Source of the DNA: Zerene cesonia
Taxonomy: Eukaryota; Arthropoda; Insecta; Lepidoptera; Pieridae
Direction: 5' to 3'
Assembly (NCBI RefSeq): GCF_012273895.1
Contig: NC_052124.1
Span: 2,480,001 to 2,544,000 of the forward strand
DNA length: 64,000 nucleotides
The position numbers and the translations under genes were made by a program. Position 1 is the stretch's first letter. Each line of letters begins with the position of its first letter. The notes under the pieces were generated by a model. That model searched no databases and was not told the DNA's origin. It was given only the letters and a program-made list of their open reading frames with translations. This document shows positions 32,505-44,015 of the stretch, in pieces.

Positions 32505-32743
32505 TATTAATATTCAGCACCATACGAGTAAAATGTAAATTCATACTATATATAGTATATACAACTTTATATATAGTATATAAAAGACTATTCTCGTCCA
32601 GATACACCTCTAATCGTATAAAATATATTTATATAACTCCCGAGTGAGCATTATGTGAAGACAAATCGATCGGGCGGTTGCACCAGACACAATAATGGAT
32701 GGGTCTTTCATTACTCTCCGTTTTCTATACAATAAAATATTGT

Positions 32744-33743
32744 NNNNNNNNNNNNNNNNNNNNNNNNNNNNNNNNNNNNNNNNNNNNNNNNNNNNNNNNN
32801 NNNNNNNNNNNNNNNNNNNNNNNNNNNNNNNNNNNNNNNNNNNNNNNNNNNNNNNNNNNNNNNNNNNNNNNNNNNNNNNNNNNNNNNNNNNNNNNNNNNN
32901 NNNNNNNNNNNNNNNNNNNNNNNNNNNNNNNNNNNNNNNNNNNNNNNNNNNNNNNNNNNNNNNNNNNNNNNNNNNNNNNNNNNNNNNNNNNNNNNNNNNN
33001 NNNNNNNNNNNNNNNNNNNNNNNNNNNNNNNNNNNNNNNNNNNNNNNNNNNNNNNNNNNNNNNNNNNNNNNNNNNNNNNNNNNNNNNNNNNNNNNNNNNN
33101 NNNNNNNNNNNNNNNNNNNNNNNNNNNNNNNNNNNNNNNNNNNNNNNNNNNNNNNNNNNNNNNNNNNNNNNNNNNNNNNNNNNNNNNNNNNNNNNNNNNN
33201 NNNNNNNNNNNNNNNNNNNNNNNNNNNNNNNNNNNNNNNNNNNNNNNNNNNNNNNNNNNNNNNNNNNNNNNNNNNNNNNNNNNNNNNNNNNNNNNNNNNN
33301 NNNNNNNNNNNNNNNNNNNNNNNNNNNNNNNNNNNNNNNNNNNNNNNNNNNNNNNNNNNNNNNNNNNNNNNNNNNNNNNNNNNNNNNNNNNNNNNNNNNN
33401 NNNNNNNNNNNNNNNNNNNNNNNNNNNNNNNNNNNNNNNNNNNNNNNNNNNNNNNNNNNNNNNNNNNNNNNNNNNNNNNNNNNNNNNNNNNNNNNNNNNN
33501 NNNNNNNNNNNNNNNNNNNNNNNNNNNNNNNNNNNNNNNNNNNNNNNNNNNNNNNNNNNNNNNNNNNNNNNNNNNNNNNNNNNNNNNNNNNNNNNNNNNN
33601 NNNNNNNNNNNNNNNNNNNNNNNNNNNNNNNNNNNNNNNNNNNNNNNNNNNNNNNNNNNNNNNNNNNNNNNNNNNNNNNNNNNNNNNNNNNNNNNNNNNN
33701 NNNNNNNNNNNNNNNNNNNNNNNNNNNNNNNNNNNNNNNNNNN
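32744..33743. other. Scaffold gap, exactly 1000 N
   Basis: A round-number gap inserted by assembly; the true distance is unknown. Any reading frame across it is meaningless. The right side resumes shortly before a Helitron 3' end, so a repeat probably broke the assembly. Confidence 0.99.
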
Positions 33744-33789
33744 ATTCGAAATTCAAATGTAATATTTTTTTATAATTAAGTGTAACAGT

Positions 33790-33842
33790 ATTTATGGCCA
33801 GACTAAGTATATACCACGGGCAAAGCCGGGTCGGACAGCTAG
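33790..33842 (+). mobile_element. Helitron 3' end beside the gap
   Basis: AGTATATACCACGGGCAAAG then CCGGGTCGGACAGCTAG|T. The 5' part is presumably in the gap or lost. Confidence 0.75.
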
Positions 33843-34084
33843 TATTGAATATAGTTAAAAAAACACGCTTTAATTATAGTATAAATTAAATCGTTTCACT
33901 CTTATGAAGAGTTTGTCTAATATACATACATAATAACATAATACTATTATAACTAATTATATAGTACGAATTTGGATGTATTTTATATGCAATACATCCC
34001 AATTAAATTTCCGTAAATAAGCTGTTTTTATGTAAGCGCTGGAAACTAAGCTAATGGTGCATGAAACACAATAGTTTGATACTA

Positions 34085-34172
34085 ATTCACGCCGATATTC
34101 TGGGTGGTTGTGGAACCTTCCCCGGTGCGAGCTGGCCCAATTTGTGCCGAAGCGTGCTCCCTCCAACATTAA
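34085..34172 (-). mobile_element. Metulj-like SINE, 5' head only
   Basis: The minus strand reads GAGGGAGCACGCTTCGGCAC then AAATTGGGCCAGCTCGCACC, which is the SINE head. It stops after TCGGCGTGAATTAG; the 3' body and tail are missing. Confidence 0.75.
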
Positions 34173-34193
34173 TAATCGAAAAAATATTAACAA

Positions 34194-34410
34194 CTAGCTT
34201 TCCGCCCGCGGCTTCGCCCGCGTGGAATTCGGTTATATCATTTTCATCTCCCTATTTCAACTTCTTCTACCATTTTTTATACTATGTCATTTCCCAAGTT
34301 CAGTTCTACCTTCATACCAAATTACAAAGAAATGGATTCAGTGGTTTAGGCGTGAAAGCGTAACAGACAGACAGATAGAGTTACTTTCGCATGTATAATA
34401 TTAGTAGGGA
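34194..34410 (-). mobile_element. Helitron-like element, GTTTAGGCGTGAAAGCG subfamily
   Basis: A|CTAGCTTTCCGCCCGCGGCT at 34194 and …ATAATATTAGTAGGGA|T at 34410. CAGTGGTTTAGGCGTGAAAG then CGTAACAGACAGACAGA is the subfamily mark. Sibling at 57807-58173. Confidence 0.8.
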
Positions 34411-34762
34411 TCTTATATTTAATAGAAACACATTATTGCCACTTTTTAATAAAAATGTTAAGAAAATCCACGAAATGCAAGGTTATGAACGAATGCAATT
34501 AAAGAAATCATTGTACACACAGTTGGCAGTTTGCCAGCTGTGACCACAGACTATGAAGCTACTATTGTCTCTGACATTTGTTATGTTTTATTGGCTCTGT
34601 GCTAACGTATAATTTAATGAACATTGCACAATTTATTAAGTTGGACCTTTTTAGCTTCTGTTTTTAATTAGCCGTATCTTAAATTCCCATGTGCCTAATT
34701 GAACGTTAAAATTTAGTATTAAGTCTGATAATTGCATTAGTGTAGTAAACTTTATTTCATAC

Positions 34763-34935
34763 TACCTGTTCGTCCCGGCTTCGCCCGTGGTATATAGCCT
34801 GTCATGTCACTAAGTGAAGTAGCAGCATTCTAATAGTGAAAGAATTTTTAAAATCGGTCCAGTAGTTTTTGAGTTTATCCATTACAAACAAACATACAAA
34901 ATACAAATTCTCCCTCTACATAATTTTATGTTACA
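34763..34935 (-). mobile_element. Helitron-like element, short subfamily, degenerate ends
   Basis: CCCGGCTTCGCCCGTGGTAT, CGGTCCAGTAGTTTTTGAGT and ACAAACAAACATAC. CTAG reads CTAC here. Another CTAG end (ACTAGCTTTCCGCCCGCAGC) follows at 34965. Confidence 0.65.
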
Positions 34936-35009
34936 AGTAATAAGTATAAGTATAGAAGTATAAACTAGCTTTCCGCCCGCAGCTTCGCTCACTTGGACTA
35001 AGGAGTTTT

Positions 35010-35655
35010 GTACTTTGCGAATTTTTGCATAAGACGCATTATGACGTATCTTATCAACCGTTTAACTTGAGAAATACCTATTTAGAAACCTCTATTTTAT
35101 TTTTAAATGCCTATCCAATGACTTATTTTATTTCATATTCGCTAACAAATAGTAAAAAAATTGTAACGATTGTTTTGGGGTCTTTAAAACATCCTCTCTA
35201 TATAACAAATAGAAGCCCTTTTTAGAAATTGTTTAAAGTACAGAAATGGTCTGATTGTTGTTTTATTAAATGAAACTAGACAACGGAATAAAACGTCTAA
35301 ATATTTTCGTATCGGTTATTAAGATCCAATAAGGCATATTTTAGCTTATTATTAGTTATTTTTATATTTTACTATTTACGAAATACACATAAAAAAGGAA
35401 TTACCTACTACATTAAAATATTTCCTTTGCAACATTCCGAAGACCGTCTGCTGTACCTTGCATTTGTGTGCTGTAGGTATTACATGTATTTCTATGTGTG
35501 AGTGATTAACAGGAAACTTGCAAGTTCTTTTAGTCCAATATCCGTCCCAAAGGCCTAAGGGCTTCTTATCCCGACCTTTTTGAAAAAACTGCTCAGCTGA
35601 AGACTTTTTACAGCCTACCTTTTGAGTTTTTACTTTTTCGTATGTGTTAATTGAA
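35010..35655. other. AT-rich sequence, nothing firmly recognised
   Basis: The first part may be the diverged body of the Helitron whose CTAG end is at 34965. No gene. Confidence 0.35.
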
Positions 35656-35820
35656 TCTATACTAATATTATAGAGCTGAAGAGTTTGTTTGTTTGTTTGA
35701 ACGCACTTATCGCAGGAACTGCTGGTTCGATTTGAAAAATCCTTCCAGTGTTCGATAGCCCATTTATTGAGGAAGGCTATAGGCTATATATAAACCACGG
35801 GTGAAGCCGGGGCGCGCCAG
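35656..35820 (+). mobile_element. Helitron-like element, short subfamily
   Basis: A|TCTATACTAATATTATAGAG start, GGAACTGCTGGTTCGATTTG, GGAAGGCTATAGGCTATATA and a mutated CCAG end. Confidence 0.75.
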
Positions 35821-36023
35821 TTTGTTAGAAAATACGTTATTAATGAACCAAAAGTTTGTAGACAGGTGTTGAACAATGAATACGCGGCGAACATTTTAAT
35901 TGCAAATTGGTTTTCGTTCAAGTTCTTAAGCGTGTTAGTGATTTTAATTTTATTAATAAGTTGTTCTTTGTATGCTCGCTAACTTCCATACAAGTTATTC
36001 TTCAGTTTGAGGTTTTTGTTTCT

Positions 36024-36223
36024 TCCTACTAATATTAGAAATACGAAAGTTTGTGAGGATGTGTGTGTGTTTGTAGCTCTTTCACGCAACAACTACGGAA
36101 CCGATTGCAATGAAATTTGATACGTAGACAGCTGGACAACTGGAATAACACATAGGCAACTTTCATCCCGATATTCCTACGGGATACGGACTCACGCGGG
36201 TGAAATCGCGGGGAGCAGGCAGT
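36024..36223 (+). mobile_element. Helitron-like element, TCCTAC subfamily, GCAG terminus
   Basis: Colinear with 22724-22923 over 200 bp. The end reads GGGGAGCAGGCAG instead of GCGCAGCTAG, so the terminus is mutated. A second, degenerate Helitron 5' half follows to about 36400. Confidence 0.8.
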
Positions 36224-36599
36224 TTCCTATAATATTATGTATACCTCAAAAGATATAAAGCGGAAGCGTTTCTTTGCTTGCACGCGTTTGTCTCCGGAAA
36301 TACTGAGCCGAGTTGGATGAAATTTCATTCAGAGATACATTGAGACTCGATAAAATATTTAGAGTACTGGCGCATGACTCAATATCGGATCGTTCACCGC
36401 AGTAAATGTTGGTCTATGACACTCTCTAACCTAATTACTATCTCCAGGCACAAATCACTACGTAGCATAAAACGTTTGTCTGTATGTTTCTTTAAAATTA
36501 CGCAAAAAAAGTTTGATGGTTTTTTTAGTAGTAGTGACTCAGGACGAAATCTGACTAATAACTAAGAAAAAAAAAAAGGAATTCATCAAAAAAATCTAG

Positions 36600-36870
36600 T
36601 CACGTTATAAAACGCTCCGTTGCGACGCGAAAGATATTATGAGTACGCATATGCAAGTCAAAGATTCGCCATTCATTCGTAGTGATTTAATTTTTTCGCG
36701 CCGTACTGCTATCGACCGCTTCCCCATTGTCAGGAGCTTGAGACTAGCATATACTCTGTTTACAGACATGTACAGTCAGCAAATACACGCCGAGGGAGTA
36801 CTCGTGTGTACATTTGTACACGGGATGCAGTTTTGTTCGGTGCAGCTTTGTTCAAATTAGTTGAAGTTTA
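36600..36870. other. GC-richer unique stretch of unknown role
   Basis: Contains TCGCGCCGTACTGCTATCGA and ACACGCCGAGGGAGTACTCG. A 73-codon frame (36639-36860) runs through it without family resemblance or splice context. Could be non-coding or a decayed repeat. Confidence 0.3.
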
Positions 36871-37499
36871 ATTATCTTGAAATATGCAAGGATGTTGCGG
36901 AGTGCTTCCTACACATACTGTACTATAATTATAGATTATTTGAGTCAGGTGCCATGCGTTCTATGTGTGGGTACTTGTGTGTGTTTGTGTATGTGCGTTT
37001 TGTGTATGTATGTGTTTAGAATAATTAGGGAGAGGAAGCTAGCTTCAAATTATATTCTAGAATTTACAATCTTGGTTTTTTATGGTACAAATTACTGATA
37101 ATCTATGATACTTAAATAGGTTTTTTGCTTTGACATAACAGTAATCATATCCATATGTACGATCAATATAAAAATATAATTTTGACCAAATAAAAAAGAA
37201 CAAACTTTGATAATTTAAGCAAAAATCTTGGTTAACCACTCTAATGCTCTGTTAAGTGTTCTGTAAACAAAAAAGCTATTCCAAGACATACAAAACCACA
37301 CGGTAATATAAATATTATCTCACCGCATATGAGACATACAAAAAAGGCACATTTTATGTGTCTTTTCGATGAATTTGCTGACGGTACACATCGTGAGTCA
37401 AGTATTACGTCAACTTGTATCCGACGCGTTAATAGATAAATCGTCGGTGCATTCGCCTCGACCCCACCCCCATGGAGGTAATACTCGTATTGTGATTTT

Positions 37500-37659
37500 A
37501 ATCCTTACTGACATTATAAATGCGAAGGTATGTTTATTTGTTTATTTGTCATTCTTTCAGGACGTCACGGAGCTATCTTATGGTGTGATTTTTATGTCTA
37601 GAGATAGTTACAGGCTAGAGAGTGACATAGACCACTTTTTAGCTAACGACACGGGTTAG
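37500..37659 (+). mobile_element. Helitron-like element, E subfamily, 3' truncated
   Basis: TCCTTACTGACATTATAAAT, TCATTCTTTCAGGACGTCAC, GGAGATAG-like AGAGATAGTTACAGGCTAGA and GTGACATAGACCACTTTTTA. The GC hairpin is reduced to CACGGGTTAG. Confidence 0.7.
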
Positions 37660-37709
37660 AAACATATGGTATTAAAATGTCTTAGTAACTCCCCTGAACA
37701 AGATGCACA

Positions 37710-37924
37710 TCTTAGTAATATTATAATCGCGAAAATTTGTTAGTATGGCTGAATGTATGTATGTATGGATATTTATTACTCTTTCACGCAAAAACTACTG
37801 AACCGATTGCAATGAAATTAGTACGTAGATAGCTGGATAAATGGAATAACTTATAGGCAACTTTATATACCGATATTCCTATGGGATACAGACTTACGCG
37901 GGTGAAACCGCGGGGTACAGCTAG
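37710..37924 (+). mobile_element. Helitron-like element, TCCTAC subfamily
   Basis: A|TCTTAGTAATATTATAATCG start and CGGGGTACAGCTAG|T end. Inside is a short ATGT-type expansion (GAATGTATGTATGTATGGAT). Confidence 0.8.
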
Positions 37925-38249
37925 TATGACATAAAGATATGAGAGAGTCTCTATCTTTATATAAGATAAAGAAAACGGAATTTATAAACACGAAAGTAAT
38001 CTTAACTATTTATTAAAGTTACATAATTGTTTTAAATGTTTCATGCAAAACTACTACTAAAAACAATGATAATGATTAAAGGCAATGGTTTAAATTGACA
38101 AACTCCAAGTAACTCGATCATGCTAATCGGATTACGCATAAATATCTCTGAGGAAAATGCAATATTGCAAGATCCTTCAGTAAGCTTTTATTGTACTTTA
38201 TGTTCCAACTCGTAAAGCCGCTTAGGCTATCAACTAGCAATGCTCTTTC

Positions 38250-38426
38250 AAAAAGATTTCAAATTTAGAAAAATATTGAGTTTATTATTTTTGAAGAATC
38301 TATAATCTTCTAGATGTTTCTAGAAGATTCTAGATTCTTCAAAAATAATAAACTCAATATTTTTCTAAATTTGAAATCTTTTTAGAATCTAGAATCTTCT
38401 AGATGTTTCTAGAAGATTCTAGATTC
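38250..38426. repeat. Near-perfect palindrome (65-bp arms, 4-base loop) plus second copy of its centre
   Basis: Arms 38250-38314 and 38319-38383 are reverse complements with one mismatch (T at 38303 against the G expected), separated by TGTT. Immediately after, 38385-38426 repeats the central 42 bases (38296-38337) with one change. Transcribed RNA would form a long hairpin. No inverted-end transposon was recognised around it. Confidence 0.9.
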
Positions 38427-38429
38427 GAT

Positions 38430-40030
38430 GCGAAGAATTAAAGGTCTATTAGTAAATGTCCTTGATTTTACAGCAAATTCTTATCTCATTACAAACAGTT
38501 GTTATTGGAACATTTTGATTCTATGATTTGAAAAGAAAGTCCCGTTTGTGAACATGGTTTAGGTGAATTGTATAGATAATATTTTTATTACGTACTCATT
38601 ACATATTATGTTTATGTACTTCCTAACACTTCCTATTTTTTTCGCCTTATTATATAACAATTTATTTCATTTATTATATTTTATAATTATTTCCTACTAA
38701 TATAGATATATACATATATAATATTTAGTTTAAATACCAATTTGCTTTTAAAATATCTATAAGTATGTTTGTATTGTTTATATAATGTATGCATGTATGT
38801 TTATTTCTTTTGACTGGCACTTCAACAAGGGGCTACTGAAAATCAGCGCTGCGCATTACGCGTGGCACACGCTGAGTAGATACCCTTTTTATCACCACAC
38901 CGTTTAGTCATAAGTTCACTTTTTAATTTTAATTTTAATTTAACTGTCTGTAAATGTGGTGGTGTTAAATAAACATTATTTCTTTCTTTCTTTCTTTCTA
39001 ACAAGTATCATGTCCGTAAAAATATATATTTTTGCCTCCAAACAAATCAATTTCATAAGCCTAAAAGTAGATCAATTGACAGATACCCATACATCATCAT
39101 ACAGCCGTAATAATATCGCCTACGTCACCATCGATCAATGTGCCTTCAGAAAGGCACTTGCCTTAACATTAAAGAAATGCTTCTACCTTTCAGAATAAGA
39201 CTAATTCATCAAAATCAGTTCACCAAATCGAAATAAGGTAGCAAGCACAAAAAAAATACAGTCGCATTGAAGTCCTTTTTTGAAATCAGTTAAAAATGAA
39301 GCAATGTTAATCTGTGGAGACTAGGGAGGTAGTGACGAATGCACACTTATACAATTAACGATGTCTCGACTCGCCACACACACATGCGTACGGTGTGTTA
39401 TGTGCGCATGCTCAGATATAAGAATACGCGACTTACTAAAAATCTATTGATTGAAAAAATAAATCACCATTAAACCTCTATGCTGTTTAAAGAATAATAT
39501 CTAATAATCTTTATCTAATCTATGTTCATTATTTTCTGTTTCACAAAATGTATAAAATTAATATACAACAAAAAGAAATGTTATTTATTGCATTACAAGA
39601 TACAAATTTTACCATTCGTTTAGTAGTTTTATATAATCTGTGGTTTCGATTCATTCCAGTTTTTGTTACGAAGAAACTGGTCTGAAACATGTAGAAAGAT
39701 AACGTTTCCACAACTTCATGTAAAAAATAAGAAGGAAAGGAAACCTATTGGGTTGTGTTAGATATAATAGATATAAAACTGCCTCCACTATATTGCAGAC
39801 TTTAGTACTGTAGATTTATCCAATACACGATTCGCTGTGAATATAAAGTGCTTTAACAGTTTTCGGTGTTTTATCAGCTAAAATTTGGGTTTCACTAAAT
39901 TGCTTTTTCTCGTTATGGAGAGGATTTTATTCGGTTTTATTTTTTGTATCGTTCAATTTAGGTTTTGGTGCGTTCACAATAAAATATGATGTAAGCTAAT
40001 TTAATATTATATTATGATTAGACTAAGAAT
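38430..40030. other. AT-rich intergenic stretch with a (TTTC)n microsatellite
   Basis: A TTTC/CTTT run lies at about 38981-39000. A SINE/LINE-like scrap may precede it (GGGGCTACTGAAAATCAGCG near 38830). A fragment of the AACCGACTTC repeat is at about 39255-39296. No gene. Confidence 0.4.
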
Positions 40031-40038
40031 TTTAATAT

Positions 40039-40262
40039 GGGAGGCGAGTACGCTTCGGCACGAATTGGGCCAGGTCACACAGCACATAGAAGCGGTGTCA
40101 AATATGCAACATTTTTCGTGAAGCCCGTATACTTTTCCTTACCCTTCTCAGTCCATTCCTTCTTTCCAGGCGTCTATTCTTTATCCCATAAAAGCGGGCG
40201 GTAGTTGGCGGTCGTGATCGCTTACGATCAGGCGAACAAACAAATCAGTTGCCTACACACAT
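40039..40262 (+). mobile_element. Metulj-like SINE, internally deleted
   Basis: GGGAGGCGAGTACGCTTCGG, CACGAATTGGGCCAGGTCAC, CCTTACCCTTCTCAGTCCAT and GATCGCTTACGATCAGGCGA. The central hairpin region is shortened. Confidence 0.75.
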
Positions 40263-40330
40263 AATTATATAATAAATCCCGACATGATCCATACTTGCAG
40301 AATTCAACCTAAGATATTAATAAAAAAAAG

Positions 40331-40545
40331 GTGTGTGTGCGATTTACACACGATAGAAGTGAAACTTCAGTAAATCGACAAAATAATGAGATGAATATAT
40401 ATAAAATAGTATGTATATTTCTGTCTCATTCTTTGCCGGCTTCATTCTACACATTTTTGTATTTCTGTCTCTTACCTGTCGTTTTTTTCCGTTGCATCAG
40501 GTTTGAAATCACAACGATTCTAAAGAAGTTTCACTTCAAAAATTC
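40331..40545 (-). repeat. Dispersed repeat with 13-bp inverted ends, copy 2 of 3
   Basis: Inverted ends GAAGTGAAACTTC at 40356-40368 and GAAGTTTCACTTC at 40525-40537. The flank AAGGTGTGTGTGCGATTTAC is shared with the other copies, so the real element is longer than the inverted ends. Confidence 0.75.
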
Positions 40546-40714
40546 TCAGTATATACTACGCTATTTGACTACGCGTGCTATCTAATTTACACATAAAAAA
40601 ATACATACAACAACAATCATTAATACTCGTATTTTATACGGAAAGAAAAACAAAAACTTCGTGAAAAAAACACAAATCGTTTATTAACTGCCGAGTTAAT
40701 GGTGAATATAAAAC

Positions 40715-40800
40715 TCGTATTTGCTCACGTCACGGCATCGGTGACGTCATCAATATTCATAACGCCCACGTCATCAAATGTGGATGTTTACTGCGCCTCG
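40715..40800. promoter_or_regulatory. Cluster of CRE-like CACGTCA/TGACGTCA motifs
   Basis: Within about 60 bases lie GCTCACGTCACGG, GGTGACGTCATCAA and CCCACGTCATCAA (about 40725-40775), the middle one a perfect TGACGTCA palindrome bound by CREB/ATF-type bZIP factors in animals. The surrounding 40660-40860 is repeat-free. Could be an enhancer or promoter of an unseen gene. Confidence 0.4.
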
Positions 40801-40884
40801 CCATAAATCACGTTTTGACAGTTCTGCCCACTTGTCTGTGAAAGTTAGTGTTTCATTGGAGAATGATCACATTGTGTATTAAAA

Positions 40885-41262
40885 TCTATACTAATACTAG
40901 CTATCCGCCCGCGGCTATGCCCGCGTAGTCGCAGGAAACTTAGACCCGGGGTTTTTCTCGCATGTTCCCGTTCCCGTGGGATTTCCGGGATAAAAACTAT
41001 CCTATGTCCGTCTCCTGGGTCCAAACTATCTCTGCACAAATTTTCAGCCAAATTGGTTAATCCGTTCTTCAGTTATAAATAGTATAACTAACACCACTTT
41101 CTTTTATATATATAGATTATAAAGCTGAAGAGATTGTCTGTTTTTTTGAACGCATTAATCTCAGGTCCGATTTGAAAAAATCTTTCAGTGTTTGATAGAT
41201 ATGCAGATAGTATTGAGGGAGGCTATATATGTACCACGGGCAAAGCCGGGGCGGACTGCTAG
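40885..41262 (+). mobile_element. Helitron-like element, short subfamily, split by a nested copy
   Basis: The outer element is 40885-40896 plus 41117-41262. A|TCTATACTAATA joined to TTATAAAGCTGAAGAG restores the exact subfamily start; the end is GGGGCGGACTGCTAG|T. Confidence 0.88.
40897..41116 (-). mobile_element. Helitron-like element nested 12 bases inside another's 5' end
   Basis: CTAGCTATCCGCCCGCGGCT at 40897; the other end TATATATATAGA at 41116. Host sequence …ACTAATA|TTATAAA… is restored precisely on removal: A|T target and no duplication, the hallmark of Helitron insertion. Confidence 0.88.
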
Positions 41263-41851
41263 TGTTATATATTTTTAGGCATTAGCGTGAGATTCTTCTT
41301 TATTTTCCATAGTAAGAAGTCATAGTAATAAGGTTTCAGACAATTTAGTAAGCTACAAATAAAGTCTGAATTAAAATGAACTATAACTCCATCTAATAAT
41401 TAAATAATTTATTAAGCTTGACTGTTACAAGTACTTCGGAATAATAAATAGAAATGACTCACCGGTTCCGATAGGAGTGTCTACTGTTATACCATCAACA
41501 TATTACATACCAATGATATACTCGTAGTTAATAAAATTGTTTTTTTATTTTTCCATAACCAACCTCTTTTCGTGTCCCTTTATGTCTTACAACCTACAAG
41601 TTCGTAAATGCAAAAGTTTTTTATCATTTCCCTCCAATAATTGATGAAAAGGGCCTATCAAGTACTTAATTTGTTTCGCAGTTGAAACTTCGTACTTTCA
41701 ATGAAAACAAGTTTAGAACTAAAAATTATTAATTGGCTTCGATGAAATGAACTGAGATTCGATAAAATTATGTGGATAGTGATTTCTGGGATGAACGATA
41801 TATTACGATTGTAAACAGAAAATATTACCGATTATATGTCTAGATTAAATA

Positions 41852-42040
41852 TCTGGATATACTTTAATATTATAAAGAGATAACGTTTGTGATTGTTTGA
41901 GTTTATGACATTGTAGGGGGTTATCTCTGGATCTACGGAACTGATTTAAAAAATTCATCATACATTACATAAAACCACGCTGTATTTTATTTTGTATTCA
42001 TCCCGGGACATGGCGGGACGGAGCTGGGACGAGCAGCTAG
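41852..42040 (+). mobile_element. Helitron-like element, short subfamily, diverged
   Basis: ATACTTTAATATTATAAAGA near the start and CGGAGCTGGGACGAGCAGCT then AG|T at the end. Confidence 0.7.
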
Positions 42041-42302
42041 TACGAGATATTTATGCATAGCACATGCCCATAACAATACAAGATTGCCATCTCTTTCATC
42101 CTTACACCACAGATAATACTATGAAAAATAAGTCGTCGTCGAACGTCGAAAAAATAAACTCATAAAATTGTTGTCTTGAAAGCTACAAAATTTATTAAGT
42201 ACGCAATATATATTTTCTATAAAGGAGCATGGCATACAAAACCGATAATCTATTAGAATTATGCTTGGACAGGGGCGATCCAAATATTGGATAATATATT
42301 AT

Positions 42303-42460
42303 TACTCGCTGACCCGGCAAACGTTGTTCTGACTTACTTTTATCATAACACAAAAATACGTGTTGGCTGATTCTCAAATCTACCCGATATGCATACAAAA
42401 TTTCATGAGAGTCGGTCCAGTTCTTTCGGAGGTGTTTGTTAACAAACATTGTTAACAAAC
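42303..42460 (-). mobile_element. Helitron-like element, GGCAAACGTTGTTCTG subfamily
   Basis: CGCTGACCCGGCAAACGTTG and ATTTCATGAGAGTCGGTCCA then GTTCTTTCGGAGG, matching 20661-20843. The CTAG is mutated. Confidence 0.65.
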
Positions 42461-43014
42461 AATAAGGAATTAACAGTCTGTCTGTTGTTATTTCGTTCAA
42501 GCCTGAGAACAGGGCCTGTTTTGACGCGAAATAACAGTTACAAAATAAAGAAAAAGAACTAAAATGACAAATAATTCGTCAAAGTATACGTCAAAAGCAT
42601 TTTCCGTGTAGTCAGTAGATTTATCGGTAAGTGGCGAAACTGGCCTAAAACAGAAAAAAAACTAAATGTGTACCCATTTTGGTTAGCACACTCCCAAAAA
42701 GTAAACACAGACACAGACGCTCATAACATAAAGAACTCCTTGGATAAAGTTTAATATAAAATAATGTGCTAACGGCCATATTTCTTTCAGATACTGGCTT
42801 GATATTCAGCTGTCAAGAAAAGGTCTTGTGAGTACTATATCTATGCTTACACTCTCATCTTATACACGAACGAGAGCTAAATTCTTAAATATTAATTTTA
42901 TTCTGAGAATGTTACAAGCTTTTAAAACTCAGCGATCTGTGGAAATATTATGGAATGCTAGAATATTTAGCAACGGGATTTAAAATGCAATATTTCAGTT
43001 GTTCAGCATTTTTC

Positions 43015-43090
43015 AACCGACTTCAAAGGAGGAAGTTTTTTTTGGGTTTAGTACCTAAGTACTTTTGACTAGGTGAACCGATGTAATGAG
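43015..43090 (+). repeat. AACCGACTTC-type dispersed repeat, fragment
   Basis: CAACCGACTTCAAAGGAGGA, a T run and ACTTTTGACTAGGTGAACCG. Confidence 0.65.
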
Positions 43091-43596
43091 TTTTTTTGTT
43101 ATTTTTTTTGGGATCATGCCTAGTTAGACGTAGTTACGTTTATTTATTTATTTTATATAAGTATTTCATTTATTAACAAGAATTTACTATCTGTTATCTT
43201 AAACGCAATATGCTAATATCCAGAAGTATATCTAACAATAGTTATTACTTTTTTTTTAAACATTATTTAAATAATGTTGTCAGCGGAGAAAATTACGTAC
43301 GAGCGCGATGCGGCCAGAGATTTATTATCTATGCTTAAAAGAATAATTTTTCTCTATGGTAGTGGAAATATTTTCATAAAATAACCTACCTACATTTTCT
43401 TTCCATTTAATTTTAAAATTATTTTAAGTAAGAGAATAATGTACGACCTCATACCTACCTGAACTTTTATAACACTATTTTCGCACGGGGAATAAATATA
43501 TATATAGATAGATACCTGGCTTACGTTGAATACATATATCCAATATAATATTAGTCACATGGACTCACAAATATCCAAAAAAATTCTCGCTTTATC

Positions 43597-43725
43597 AACC
43601 GACTTCAATATAAAGGGGAGGCAATTTATTCGATTGTACTTTTTAGCTTTATTATCTCAGAACTTTTGATTGGTTTGATGCGATTTCGATGATACTTTTT
43701 TATTTGACAAACACAAGAATCACGT
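43597..43725 (+). repeat. AACCGACTTC-type dispersed repeat
   Basis: CAACCGACTTCAATATAAAG, CAGAACTTTTGATTGGTTTG and GATTTCGATGATACTTTTTT. Confidence 0.65.
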
Positions 43726-44015
43726 CGATCTGTTGAAAATACACGAAGTTAAAGAGTAAAAAAAAAAAAACAAAAAAAAATGGCGTCGAATTCCTTCGTT
43801 ATTACGGAACATGAGCCGAAAATACAATTAACTACGGTATAAATTAGCAATGGATTTCTATTATTTGCTCATACATTTCCTAAAATGTTTGTTCGGAAGT
43901 TGTTTGTGGAACATTAACTGATTAGTTTTAACCAGACAAATAGAACATGTTTATTCAATCTATCTTAATTTGTTTGCCACGATTGTTGTATTCATTGATG
44001 ATATTACTGTTATTG

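Noticed and set aside
32695..33775. Three apparent 340-360 codon frames
   Set aside because: They are translations of the N gap and carry no information.
38984..39000. TTTC repeat as a telomere or promoter element
   Set aside because: A short simple microsatellite; no other context.
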